Shown: positions 1 to 11,003 of the stretch, one piece after another
How the letters are laid out: each line of letters starts with the position of its first letter
Numbering within the stretch: position 1 is the first letter of the stretch
Assembly (NCBI GenBank): GCA_029959085.1
Contig: JARWIR010000001.1
Location: forward strand, 69,006,899 to 69,070,898
Direction: 5' to 3'
DNA: 64,000 nt
Origin: Nemophila menziesii
Lineage: Eukaryota > Streptophyta > Magnoliopsida > Boraginales > Hydrophyllaceae
The notes under the pieces: model-generated
Database searches by the model: none
The model's input: the letters and a program-made list of their open reading frames with translations, nothing else
What the model was told of the DNA's origin: nothing
Translations under genes and position numbers: made by a program

Positions 1-165
1 AGAAAAATTAAAAAGTCGCACTGGTATGCCGGCCAGAAGGAAAACACGTGCCCACGGGCTGCTCGACACGGGTATTTTAACGGAGCGCGATTTTGCGAAA
101 ACAGCGCACCGACAATGCCGGTGAACACCGCCGGTATGCCGGTGCCCAAAGACACGTGGCCTCGG
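1..165 (+). other. Element C spacer between pol and second ORF, with GC-rich palindromes
   Basis: Non-coding. It contains imperfect palindromes built on CCGGTATGCCGG (21-36 and 113-146), and the same kind recurs at 12637-12654 beyond inserted element A. This is the positional counterpart of the palindrome array in A (7716-8280) but with a different core. No gene is seen. Confidence 0.6.
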
Positions 166-170
166 GTAGT

Positions 171-1731
171 TGATGTCTCCCTAATTGTTCTTATTTTCGA
201 CCCTTAGGAGACATCATTTTTGGTGTTTATTTGATTAATATGATAGACTTTTGGACTAAATTTGCAATAATTCGGAATTCCCTTTTTATTTCTAGCATTT
301 TTAATTTATTAAACTTTTGCGCGTAATGTTGGTATTTTTAGTGTAAAGTTTACAGGTTTTAGATGTTAGCTAGGAGAGGAATCCGAGGAGAAGGTCAAAG
401 ATCGTGAATTAGAGTCAAGACTTGAAGACAAATCCCGAAGATATTATTTTTAGAGCTGAAAATCCACTTTCCAGGCCATAGATTGCTGATTTCGAGGTGC
501 TTAAGCGATGATTTAGCCGCTGACCTTTGAAGAGAAATCATTCCTTATCGAGTTACGGAACTTTAGCAACTGGAATGTGGTCAATCGGAGTCATAACGCA
601 TCGGGAAAAGCCGTTTTAGTGAAGGTGTATCAGCAGTTACGGGATTTTGGGCTTAGAAAGTGGGCTTGGACATTTAATTAATATTCTATTTTCTGGTCCA
701 AGCCCTAGAACGAATTTATGCTTATAAAAGGAGGTCTGGACTTCTATTTTACACACAATTCACATTCCACAAGATTAAACACCAGAGAGAAGCAACAGAA
801 GGAAGAAAGAAGAAGCTACAAGAGCTGGAGTGGGTCTATAGCTCCGTTCGTAGTCATTCCAATTCCGAAAATTAGGTTCTTTTCGTATTTTAATTTTGTA
901 AACAATATGAATTCCAATTCTCTTAATTTAGTTTTTAATTTTAATATGAGCTAAGCTTTCAATAGTGCTTGAGAACAAACAATGGGTGAATCTTAATTTT
1001 ATGAAATAACGAATGTTGAATTTGGGTTTATGTTAAATTAAATTAGATTGGGTTCATTACTCTTTTCGATAATTTGTGATTATTTACTGATTTTAGAGTC
1101 GCGAACTAAAATTAGGTATTAGTATCTAAGCTATTCCACATATGTGGCGTGTGGATCATCCTGACGGAGGGTTTAGGTATAGAATTAATTATTCAATCTA
1201 GGATAAAAGCTATTGATTCTGACGAACTTAGCTAATTCTAGGGCCAATGAGGTAAAACACTTAATCATCCAACGGTGGATCATATTTACCCTGACGGGAC
1301 TAGTGACACTTTAGGATCGCCTTATAGTCCACCCTGACGGGGGTATAAGGAATTTAGAATCCCGACCATTGTAATTGACCAATTTAGCCCTTAAACAACA
1401 TAAGTTAGGAAGTAAGATTAGGAGGATCCTTGCGTTCTCAAGTACTACATCTCATATTGCGTTTTCACTTATTTTACTTGCGTCTTAGCTTTACTTGCAT
1501 TTAATTAATTGTCTTTTATTCATTAGCTTTAATCAATAAAATCAAACAAACATTTTATTATCTTTTACTTTCATAAGTGCATCAATTCACTACTTGCTAA
1601 ACATTGTGATCAACCATCCGTCCTTGGAACGAATCTGTATTATCATACATACTACTTGGGACAACCGTACACTTGCGGTTGTGGTTCGATTAGCATTTGC
1701 ATTTATTTTTAGAACACACAAAGGACCACCA
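171..1731 (+). repeat. 5' LTR of element A
   Basis: Begins TGATGTCTCC and ends GGACCACCA. It is the direct counterpart of 11040-12586 and about 1561 bp long. It contains a TATA box (723-730) and, downstream, four copies of a CCTGACGG-like motif at 1160, 1219, 1290 and 1333. Relative to this copy, the 3' LTR lacks about 13 bp next to a repeated GGGCTT near 650. The small open frames inside it are not conserved coding regions. Confidence 0.95.
723..730 (+). promoter_or_regulatory. Putative LTR TATA box (element A)
   Basis: TATAAAAG, about 550 bp into the LTR, in the usual place for a U3/R promoter. It is conserved in the 3' LTR (11577-11584) and in both LTRs of element B. Transcription would start roughly 25-35 bp downstream; the start itself is not visible. 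Confidence 0.6.
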
Positions 1732-1737
1732 AGTTTT

Positions 1738-1755
1738 TGGCGCCGCTGCCGGGGA
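1738..1755 (+). other. Primer binding site, tRNA-Asp type (element A)
   Basis: TGGCGCCGCTGCCGGGGA lies six bases after the LTR. It is complementary to the 3' end of plant tRNA-Asp(GTC) except for one mismatch, as expected of Athila elements. It primes minus-strand DNA synthesis. Confidence 0.85.
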
Positions 1756-1865
1756 CGGTAGCGTGTGACCACGGTGTTTATCCTTTAGTAATAAGTGTAT
1801 TTATTTTATTTTATCAGTTTTACGCTTTTTGTTTGTTAGCTTTTTCAGGTTTTTAGGTTTGGTGT

Positions 1866-3562
1866 ATGCGAAGAAGGCTATTCAAGGATCTAGAGCCAAC
1901 ACCTCCGATCCTTAGTAATCCAGAATCGTTGATCAGACTTGCGAACAGAAGAAGAAGAGAACGAGAAGCTTTAGAAGTAGAAGAGTTAAGTAACAGAATG
2001 GAAGAGATCAATCTTCAAGATAATCAACTAGGCGCAAATGGCCAACCTTTGGCTCCAGGTGTTATTCCTCCAGTTCCACCAGCGAATCCTAATCCTCCAG
2101 TCCAGATAGTGATGAATCATGATCCGTGGTTCACTAATGGTCCTCCAGAAGTTCCATTCCGTGCTCCTGCTATAGGAGTGGGTGCTCCAGATATTGATGT
2201 TCCGAGATTCCGTCCAGATTCGGGTATGCTAGCTCAGTTCCAAAACTTTGGAAATTTTCGCGGAAGACCATCGGAAGATCCTCTTAGAGCGGTACAGAAA
2301 TTCAAACAGATATGTGATTCTTATATCACACAAGGGGTTTCAAGAGAACAGATGTATTTTGCTGCTTTTAAATTCTTTGTCATAGATGGAGCAAGTGAAT
2401 GGCATGATACGCAAGATCCTACAAAGATTACTAATTGGGACCAATTAGAGATTGCGTTCTTTGACAGGTATTACCCAAGTAACATGAGGTTAGATGCTGA
2501 ACTAGAATTGACACAATTCCGTCAAGAGTATGAGGAAACTGTGGGTAGGAGTTGGACAAGATTTCAGATGTGTTTGCGTAAAGTTCCTAATCATGGCTTT
2601 TCAGAACAACAACAGTTAAAGATCTTTTATAGAGGCCTAGATGGAATTTCAAGAGAGAAATTGGATACGCTATGTGGAGCAGGTTTTCTTCAAGTTCAAC
2701 CCGCTCATGCCAAGATCATTTTAGAGAGAACAGTTAAGAATGAAGTTGGGTGGAGCTCAGTGAGAACACCAGTTAAGGGAGTAAATAATGTTGACATGGA
2801 AGAGAAATTTGCTACGTTTGAGAACAAGATCCAGAATACTATAGAGCAACAGTTGAAGCAGCTTACTTTAGCTGTAAAAGAAGGTTTTTCGGGTAAGAAG
2901 GTAGCTGTGCATGCTGCACAAGAGGTTTATATGTGTTCAATTTGTAAGGTAGATGATCATGATGAGGAAAGTTGTCCGAATAACCAAGAATCAGTGAATT
3001 TTATGTCCAATAGAGGTAATTTCAATTCAAGTGGTAATGGATATCAGCCTAACAGAAACCATCCTGGGTTTCAATACTCAAATCCTAATGGGGCAGCAAT
3101 CCTACTTACGCGTATCAGCCGCGTCCTCAAGGCAACAACTATAATCCAAGACCACACAACAATTATCAAGGAGGACAGAATCAAAACAATTATGTGCAAA
3201 GACAAGCTCCTCAGAATACCTACGATGAGAATTTAAACCAGAAAGCTCTACCTGCCCATCCACAAGAAGGAGTAGTTACCCTTCAGAAAACCGTTGAAAA
3301 TTTGATTGCTCTTCAAACACAAGCTTTGGAACGTCAGAACGCAGCTGAAGCAAATATGAAGATTTTCCAGAATCAGCTGAGTCAAATTAATAAACAGCTG
3401 AATCAGCGTCCACAAGGGCAACTTCCTAGCGATACGGAAAATCCAACACAACGTGAAGATTGCAAGGCTGTTACATTAAGAAGTGGTAAGAACCTCCCTC
3501 CACCTCCTTTTCCCGTTATGAAAGAGAAAGAAGTCCCAAGAAAAGAAAAGGAAGTGGGTTAG
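1866..3562 (+). pseudogene. gag: gag region of element A (frameshifted)
   Basis: Encodes the capsid/nucleocapsid part of the polyprotein. The first frame starts at ATG 1866 and runs to 3236. It contains a retrotransposon gag domain (about residues 130-300) and a CCHC zinc knuckle, CX2CX4HX4C, beginning CSICKVDDH. A Q/N/P-rich linker follows. Compared with B, one base (C) is missing near 3097, so the original frame continues in a second frame (3194-3562) that ends at a TAG (3560-3562) where B has GAG. The start is preceded by a 110-bp leader after the primer site. The protein would form the retrotransposon particle in the cytoplasm; this copy is inactive as read. Confidence 0.9.
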
Positions 3563-5533
3563 AAAGAGAAAGAGAATGAGAAAGATAGTGAGGTGGAAGA
3601 AATAGAAAGACCAAGAGAAATTCCGAAAAAGAGAGATGAAATTGTAAGCAATCGCCCTCCACCACCGTTTCCATCACGAGATCAGAAAAAGGGTGATATG
3701 GGTGATTTTCAGAAATTCTTTAATAGGGTGAGGGGTCTAAGTATTAATATTCCGTTATTAGAGGCAATTCGAGATATTCCTAAGTATACGAAGTTTTTGA
3801 AGAGGGCCCTCACTAACAAAAGGCCTTATTGTGATAATGAGATGATTGGCCTTCCGGAAGAGTGTAGTGCGATTTGCCAGAGTAAATTACCTCCAAAGTT
3901 AGTTGATCCGGGGAGTTTCACGATTCCGATTTCAATTGGAGAAGAATGGAAAGGAAAGGCGTTATGTGACTTGGGGGCAAGTATCAACTTGATGCCCAAG
4001 TCAGTCTTTGATAAGCTTAAAATTGGAAATGCAAGACCCACCTCTATGGTCTTGCAAATGGCGGACAGATCTCTTGCTCATCCTGCAGGCCGTATTGAGG
4101 ATGTCCTTGTTAAGGCAGGTACACTTATATTTCCTATTGATTTCGTAATTCTTGAATACAATGCAGATAGAAATGTCCCCATTATTTTGGGTAGACCCTT
4201 CCTAGCTACAGGGAGGACATTGATCGATGTAGAGAATGTCGAATTGACAATGAGGATACAAGATGAGGAAGTGAAATTCAATGTATTTCGAGCTATGAAA
4301 TTCCCAGATTCTCAGGAAGATTGCTTCAGAATGGATGTAGTAGAGCAAGCATCGCAAGAGGTATTTAATTGCTTAAATTTTGATGATATCTTGCAGGCTG
4401 CTTTGACATTAGATTCACCTGAGATGATGGAGGAGCTTACAGAAACAGTGGCAGCTCTCAATTCTGAAAATCCGAAGTATAGGCGTCTTGCCTATGAACC
4501 TGTGAGAGAACCGGGGGAGATTATTCCTAAAAAGAAGCCTTCAATTGAATCTCCTCCGGAGTTGGAAGAAAAACCATTGCCAGCACACTTGAGGTATGCT
4601 TATTTGGGTACTAATGAAACTTTACCTGTTATTGTTTCAGCTAATTTAACAGGTCCTCAAGAAGATAAACTGTTGCGTGTGTTAAGAGCCAACAAAGAAG
4701 CAATAGGTTGGACAATTGCTGATATCAAAGGCATTAGTCCATCCTACTGTCAACACAAAATCATACTAGAAGATGTTAATGCACGCTCAGTTGAAGGTCA
4801 GAGAAGATTAATGCCAGCCATGAAGGATGTGGTGAAGAAGGAGGTGATTAAGCTTTTAGATGCGGGGATTATTTATCCCATTTCGAGTAGTGAATGGGTG
4901 AGTCCAGTTCAGTGTGTACCGAAGAAAGGAGGAATTACAACAGTTCTTAATGATGAAAACGAAGCGATTCCTTCAAGAACGGTAGTTGGATGGAGAGTTT
5001 GCATGGATTACAGAAAGCTGAATAAGGCCACTAGAAAAGATCATTTCCCTTTGCCCTTCATCGATCAAATGTTAGATAAATTAGCCGGAAGAGAGTACTA
5101 TTGCTTCTTGGATGGTTACTCCGGGTACAATCAGATTTACGTGGCTCCAGAAGATCAACATAAGACTACCTTTACATGCCCATTTGGTACTTTTGCATAT
5201 CGCAGAATGCCATTTGGGTTGTGTAACGCTCCCGCTACTTTTCAAAGGTGTATGATGGCCATCTTCTGGGACATGATAGATAATTTCCTTGAAGTGTTCA
5301 TGGATGATTTCTCCGTGTTTGGTGATGATTTTGATATATGTTTGGATAACTTGGAGAAAGTGTTAGTGAGATGCAAGGAAACAGATTTGGTGCTCAACTG
5401 GGAGAAGTGTCATTTCATGGTTCGCGAAGGTATTGTTCTGGGTCACAAAGTTTCGAGTGTTGGTTTAGAGGTTGATAGAGCAAAGATAGAGGTAATTAAA
5501 ACTCTTCCCCCTCCTGTTTCTGTTAAAGGGTAA
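3563..5533 (+). pseudogene. pol: protease and reverse transcriptase region of element A
   Basis: Continues the polyprotein frame after the 3560 stop; open from 3563 (first ATG 3593) to a TAA at 5531-5533. The aspartic protease active site is in CDLGASINLMP (near 3965). The reverse transcriptase shows [20 protein letters not shown] and the catalytic FMDDFSVFG (near 5300). The terminating TAA replaces a GTA valine codon of B by two substitutions, and the frame stays open behind it. In the intact family this part cleaves the polyprotein and copies RNA to DNA. It is one continuous frame with gag in this lineage. Confidence 0.92.
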
Positions 5534-7483
5534 AGGAGTTTTCTTGGCCATGCTGGCTTTTATAGGCGCTTTATTAAAGATTTTTCTAAGATTGCTAAAC
5601 CGTTATGCAACTTACTCGAAAAGGATTGCAAATTCCTTTTTGATGAAGCTTGTTTAGCGGCCTTCAAAGCAATCAAAGAAAAGCTTATTTCTGCTCCTAT
5701 AGTGTTACCTCCAGATTGGAATTTACCGTTTGAAGTTATGTGTGATGCGAGTGATCTGTGTATGGGAGCTGTATTAGGACAGAGGAAAGAGAAAGTTTTT
5801 CATTCTATTTACTATGCTAGTAAAACTTTTAGTGGTGCTCAGATTAATTACACAGTTACAGAAAAAGAGTTGCTAGCAGTTGTATATTCGTTTGATAAAT
5901 TTCGCTCTTATCTTCTTGGAGCGAAAGTTATTGTTTATACAGATCATTCGGCGATCAGATTTCTTATGGAGAAGAAAGATGCGAAACCAAGGTTAATCAG
6001 ATGGGTGTTATTGCTTCAAGAGTTCGATTTAGAGATCAAAGATAGAAAGGGTTGTGAGAATCAGGTTGCAGATCATCTATCGCGTTTAGAGGGTTCAGAG
6101 ATGAATAGTGGTACTGAAGCAGTTAGAGAAGAGTTTCCTGATGAGGGTCTATTCGTTGTTCGAGATTATGAGGCTCCGTGGTATGCAGATATTGCGAATT
6201 TAGTGGTGAGTGGTGTTTTTCCTGAAGGTTCTACTTATCAAGAAAGAAAGAGGTTAGCTCATCGTGCTAGACAGTTCTTTTGGGAGGATCCGTTCCTCTA
6301 TAAAGTTTGTGCTGACCAAATGATACGAAGATGTGTAGCAAGGGAAGAGACTCAAGCCATTATAGCTGGATGCCATGATTCATTATACGGAGGACATTTC
6401 AAAGGAGACAGAACTGCTGCGAAGGTATTTCAATCAGGTTTTTACTGGCCTTCTCTTATACAAGATTGTCATGAATATGTTAAGAAATGTACGAGATGCC
6501 AGTTTACCGGAAACATATCTAAGAGGGATGAGATGCCGCGTAATAATGTGTTAGAGGTTGAGATATTCGATGTGTGGGGCATAGACTTTATGGGTCCTTT
6601 CGTTCCTTCAAATGGTAACCTCTATATCTTATTAGCTGTTGATTATGTGTCTAAGTGGGTAGAAGCGGTGGCTTTACCTACTAATGATTCACGAGTGGTG
6701 ATTAAGTTCTTGAAGTCACATATTTTCACTAGACATGGCACACCTAGAGTGATTATTAGCGATGGAGGATCTCATTTCGTTAATAAATATCTGAAGACTG
6801 TTCTAGAGAAATATGGAGTTAGACACCGTGTATCTACTGCATATCATCCACAATCCAATGGTCAAGCTGAAGTATCGAACCGCGAAGTCAAGTCAATCCT
6901 AGAGAAAACCGTTGGTCCTACAAGAAAAGATTGGTCAATGAAGTTAGATGATGCGTTGTGGGCCTATCGTACTGCGTTTAAGACTCCAGTTGGTGCATCT
7001 CCCTATCGTATGGTGTATGGTAAGGCTTGTCACTTACCTTTAGAGCTTGAAATGGGTGCCTATTGGGCAATTGCGCAGTTGAACTTAGATCCTATCTTAG
7101 CCGGAAAGAATCGTATGATGAAGCTTAATGAACTTGACGAATTCCGGTTGCATGCTTATGAAAATGCCAAACTTTACAAAGAAAACACAAAGAAATGACA
7201 TGACAATCGGATTCGTATAAAGAAATTTGAAGTGGGGCAAAGAGTGCTGAAGTATAACTCAAAGTTCAGCAATTATCCGGGTAAGTTAAGATCTAAGTGG
7301 TCAGGTCCATACATAGTGACCAAAGTTACACCTCCTGGGGCGATAGAAATAGAACATCCGCTAGAGAACCGTACCTTTATGGTTAACGGTCACAGACTAA
7401 AGATATACCATGGAGGTGAAGATACCGATCGCTCGGAAGATCCACATCCCGGGGAGGTCATGTATCTCCTCGAGACTCCTTAG
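5534..7483 (+). pseudogene. pol: RNase H and integrase region of element A
   Basis: Direct continuation of RT. RNase H has its acidic residues in [22 protein letters not shown] and [11 protein letters not shown]. Integrase has an HHCC zinc site (GGHFKGDR ... KKCTRCQ) and the D,D,E residues in [17 protein letters not shown] and [13 protein letters not shown] at 7196-7198 stands where B has TGG, cutting off the C-terminal tail (7199-7483), which stays in frame and ends at TAG 7481-7483. No chromodomain is seen at the end. The protein would remove primers and insert cDNA into the chromosome. Confidence 0.92.
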
Positions 7484-7715
7484 AAGCGTGAGGTAACCCG
7501 TCGAGCTTAACGACGTCAAACAAAAGCCAATTACTTGTATATTAGCTGAGTTTTTACATTTTTGCAATTTAGATTAGTTTGATTTTCGTAATTTTATTGT
7601 TTTTATTAAGAAATGAGGAAGGGTAGTCGTTTTTGATGATTTCAGGGGTAAAAAGGACTTGAGTTTGGGGTCGATTTGGCAAAAACAGAAGAAAAATTGG
7701 TTGGATGTCCAGGAG
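7484..7715 (+). other. Start of the pol-ORF2 spacer of element A
   Basis: Non-coding. It contains a PPT-like purine motif TTGAGTTTGGGGT at 7659-7671, the first of five such motifs in the 3' half of A. The same motif lies at the matching place in B (near 20534). Confidence 0.6.
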
Positions 7716-8280
7716 AAACCGGGAACCCGGTTTCGCAAAACCGGGAACCCGGTTTTGGAGCTGGTACCAACCATTTTAACGCAACACTTGGCGTTTTGGG
7801 GTAATGTCACAGCGTCGGAACCGGGAACCCGCATTTGGCAAAACCGGGTACCCGGTTTCGGAGCTGTGATTTCTGAAAATCCCTGACCCAGCGTCTTGGT
7901 GGCTTGCATTTTCGTGCGTTTTGATTCGCGTCATCGACACAAATCCGGGTACCCGCATTTGGCAGAACTGGGTACCCGGTTTCGGAGCTGTTGTCTTCAA
8001 ATTTCTCTGGTCCAGCGTTTTGAGGTGCTGCGTTTTGGCGCGTTTTGACTCGCGCCATCGAGAAAATCCGGGAACCCGCATTCCACAGAACCGGGTACCC
8101 GGTTTCGGCGAGTAAAATCCCTGACCCCGCGTCTTGGGGTCCAGCGTTTTGGTGCGTCTTGGGGTCCGCGTCTTGGGGTCCAGCGTTTTGGTGCGTAAGT
8201 CCACAATTATTTTTTCCGCGCCGTCACAGCGACGCGGAACCGGGAACCCGGTTTGCCAAAACCGGGAACCCGGTTTGAAA
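7716..8280 (+). repeat. Tandem array of paired GC-rich palindromes (element A)
   Basis: Contains about ten copies of a palindrome, CCGGGTACCCGG or the near form CCGGGAACCCGG, usually in pairs a few bases apart. Pairs lie near 7716/7737, 7818/7840, 7941/7965, 8064/8088 and 8236/8258. The middle three belong to a tandem repeat of about 122 bp that also carries a GCGTCTTGGGGTCCAGCG-type block; that block is itself duplicated at 8128-8194. Open frames exist on both strands here, but they follow from the repeat and have no recognisable domain. The matching array in B is 19906-20490, and a lone copy lies at 10384-10402. Confidence 0.85.
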
Positions 8281-8667
8281 GCTGTGAGAGGCGGTTTTGA
8301 GGTGTTTTAACCTAGTTTCTTAGCCTCTTTTGCAAGTATTTACCTAAAACGCACCAATAGCCTCCCCACCTACGAAATTCATCTACCAAAACACTATATA
8401 TCATCAAATCCTACCCTCTTTCACCACAAAAACATAAGATCAACTCACCTCCTCTCCAAAATATCATCAAATCCTTAGTTTTTCCCAAGATTCTTCTTCA
8501 CCCAATTCCTTAAATTAAACCCAATTCTTTCTTCTCCCATACAAATTAACCAAGACCCATCTCATATTTCACCTAGTTCTTAAATTCTTAAACCTCAAAA
8601 CATCAAAATTCAAAACTTTTCCCTAAGTTTTTCATTATTTGAAGTTTTGAGTTTGGGGTGAAAAGAG
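8281..8667 (+). other. Leader of the second ORF, element A
   Basis: A C/A-rich, pyrimidine-tract-rich non-coding stretch that looks like a 5' leader. It ends in a PPT-like TTGAGTTTGGGGT (8647-8659) just before the ATG at 8668. Nothing else is recognised. Confidence 0.45.
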
Positions 8668-9576
8668 ATGACTAACAGAACCGGTGATTTCCGAAGAACT
8701 GCTACTAGAAGAAAGACCACCATTGGTGGTTCTCAAGAACAAGCTATTGAGATTCCTGATTCGCGTCCTAAACGAAAAATTGACGAAGTTAAGCTTGATT
8801 CTAACAGAAAAGAAATCACAGGTCTAAAGAGAAGATTGATTGATGAGATTGAAAGTGAGAAGGAACCAGAAGAGGAAATTGCGAAGAACATTGAGAAGGA
8901 AACTGAACAAGAGATTCCGGAAGCACCCGTTCAAAAACCTCCGCGTATGAAGATGTGGGCCCACAAGCCTAAGAGGGTTTACACTTGTTGGAATACTCAG
9001 GTTCGTGAAAGAATTGAATTTTTGAAATTTGGTGAGGAGACGAATTTTCCTAAGGGTATTATGAGTAGTGATTACAAGGAATATGCTGTGACATGTGCTA
9101 AGTTTGGTTGGAAAGAGTTACAAGAAAGGAAGCTTGAGTTTATTCCTACTTTTGTGCGAGAATTTTACGAAGGTTTAGCTACCTCACATGATGCCATTGA
9201 TATCCGCAAAAAGGTAGTTCCTTTCTCTATTGAACGTATACGGAAATCATTGAAACTACCCAACTTTTCTGGAACATGCCCCTTCCAAGAAATTCTTAAT
9301 GACCCTTCTTTTGATTTTGAATCCCTTTGGGGGACCGTGCTTGTTAATGGGACTAGCCCAATTCCTGAAGGTGAAAGGTATCCTGGACAGTTTTACAGCA
9401 GTAGTTTGACACCTCGTGCTAAGGTATGGTCTCGTTTCATAATACCCACTTTCTTTGGTATTAAACACACTTCCGAGTTGAAGAAAGAGCACATATTTGT
9501 TATTAAGTGTATTTTGGAGGAGAAACCATTTGATGTTGCCAAGATCATTTATGATACAATCATGGAGTTATATTAG
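8668..9576 (+). pseudogene. Second ORF of element A, Transposase_32-like, C-terminally truncated
   Basis: 302 codons starting MTNRTGDFRR. The first 115 residues are basic/acidic and low in complexity. The following part (about 120-300) has the conserved blocks FVREFYEGL, VVPFSIERIRKSL, LTPRAKVWSRFIIPT and DVAKIIYDTIM. These resemble the 'putative plant transposon protein' (Transposase_32) family commonly found in Athila elements; its biochemical role is not known to me. Against the B copy (438 codons), about 0.42 kb encoding the last 137 residues is deleted after IMEL, with a few filler bases, and a stop follows at once. It is transcribed in the same direction as gag-pol, 1.2 kb downstream. 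No signal peptide or membrane span is seen, which argues against an envelope protein. Confidence 0.8.
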
Positions 9577-11003
9577 TTTTCTAAACTTTCCTCTTAGTGT
9601 ATATTAGTTTAAATGCTTTATTGAGTCTTTTCGAGTCGTGGGGACACGACTCATTTTTGAGTTTGGGGTGGGGTTCGTTGCCTCATCCCAGTTTTTTATG
9701 TGTTATTTGCTTTATTTGCTTTCAATAAAAGAATTTTCGGAGTTGCGTTTGACTATAGAAATTTTTAAATATCCCTTTAAGCATACTTTTGATAAATCTA
9801 TGATAGTAAATAGTGGACTTTAGGGATTGATATAAAACGCACTTACAATTGCATGCGAACATAGGTAATTGATAGGAAAAATTAATGAACAATGCAAATG
9901 AAGTAAGCTTGTACTCAAGGAATATGTTTGGTGTGTAGAACGTGAAATCCTAATTAGTAGAGAACCCACCTAGATATGAACTAAATACAAGCTATGTACT
10001 TAGGAAAATGATAGGGGCAGTTCTTTGTTAGCCATTTGTGCCTTTTTAGCCTTCTATCCCTTGTATTAATTATTATCCGTCTTAGCCCACTTTGAGCCTT
10101 TAGCCTTTTCTTTGTAGCCACGATATAAGCCATTATCCCTTAGATTATTAGGCATGACCATATGACCCGCACTTGAATCACAATCCTGAGACATGTCTCG
10201 AGCTTGAGTTTGGGGTGGTGGGACCACATATGGGGAATTTAATGGGTTGGGATCGATGTGCTTTGTATTGTAGCACAATTGCAGATGATATATACTTGTA
10301 ACCCTTTGCCGGGAATGAGAAAAAGTGAAAAAGAAAGAAAAAATAAAAAAAAAAAAGTTGAAAATTCATACAGAGGATTCGTCAAAACCGGGAACCCGGT
10401 TTGCTTCTGTACAAAAAAAAGAGAAAAAGAGAAAAGAAAAAAAAGAAAAATACATATGAATAAAACATCCGGCAAAGTGGAATCTTTTCTGAAAATCATC
10501 TTGTTTATAGTGGGTAGACATGGGACGCTAAATTGTTGCGTATATGGGTGAGTGAGGACATCTTTTGAGCGTTAACTCAAGCTCGAGGACATTGTTGATG
10601 GTAAGTGAGGAGAGAGCCAAAAGCTCACTTCAAATTTACCAAATATACATCCACACCCGTCCTTAAGCCAATATTATAACCGTAAAGACCTCGTGATTCC
10701 TAAGTGCATAGTGAATTTATAATTCGGTTGATAGGGAATACACTAGGTGGAGCATTCAAAGCGAGTTAGGATTAATGACCACCCTATAGCCATCATACAG
10801 AGATGAGTACAAGTGTAACCTTCAAGCATTGCAACTTTAATTTTATGATTGAGATTATTTATGTTTGATGTTGCATGATTAGTGTATGTGTATATTAGTT
10901 TCTAGAGTTTGCTATATGAGATTTATTTTGAGAATTGCTTTAGGGTTTATTTGCTAGCTTCTATGTGTTTATACGTTTACTTCTACCCCTTTGTTTTGTT
11001 TTA
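9577..11003 (+). other. 3' non-coding region of element A
   Basis: About 1.4 kb with no credible gene. It contains the hairpin at 9633-9652, PPT-like motifs at 9657-9669 and 10204-10216, and a lone palindrome (10384-10402) set in an oligopurine tract (10318-10450). It also has a short inverted repeat AAGTGAG...CTCACTT around 10602-10631. Segments match B (16742-18117), C (13554-14059 and 31880-32735) and, more weakly, E (61687-63018). Confidence 0.7.
9633..9652 (+). promoter_or_regulatory. Conserved hairpin 1 (GAGTCGTG / GGGA loop / CACGACTC)
   Basis: A perfect 8-bp stem with a GGGA loop, about 57 bp after the second-ORF stop. It also occurs in B (18118-18137, perfect), C (13534-13553, one stem mismatch) and E (63019-63038, one change that gives a wobble pair). 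Conservation across elements of different ages suggests an RNA-level role, but the role is unknown. Confidence 0.6.

Noticed and set aside
1738..1755. Possible tRNA-Asp gene at the primer site
   Set aside because: Only the complement of the 3' end of the tRNA is present; there is no D-arm or anticodon arm. It is a primer binding site.
1590..1772. 60-64 codon frames inside or crossing the LTR/primer-site boundary (also 12445-12639 and 26382-26564)
   Set aside because: They read through terminal repeat and primer site; identity between copies simply reflects LTR identity.
3248..4281. Minus-strand frames of 67-71 codons opposite gag-pol of A, and their plus-strand equivalents opposite B
   Set aside because: Antisense shadows of conserved coding DNA without independent support.
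7574..8278. Several overlapping frames of 64-142 codons on both strands in the A palindrome array (and likewise 19957-20637 in B)
   Set aside because: Lack of stops comes from the GC-rich tandem repeat; the frames are repetitive, overlap in all phases and contain no domain.
7716..8280. CRISPR-like array because of regularly spaced palindromic repeats
   Set aside because: Plant transposon context, no unique spacers of constant length, repeats paired and variable; a tandem repeat explains it.
10178..10551. Frames of 63-97 codons around the oligopurine tract of A (and 17269-17705 in B)
   Set aside because: Low-complexity K/E or F/L peptides from purine/pyrimidine tracts in non-coding 3' region.
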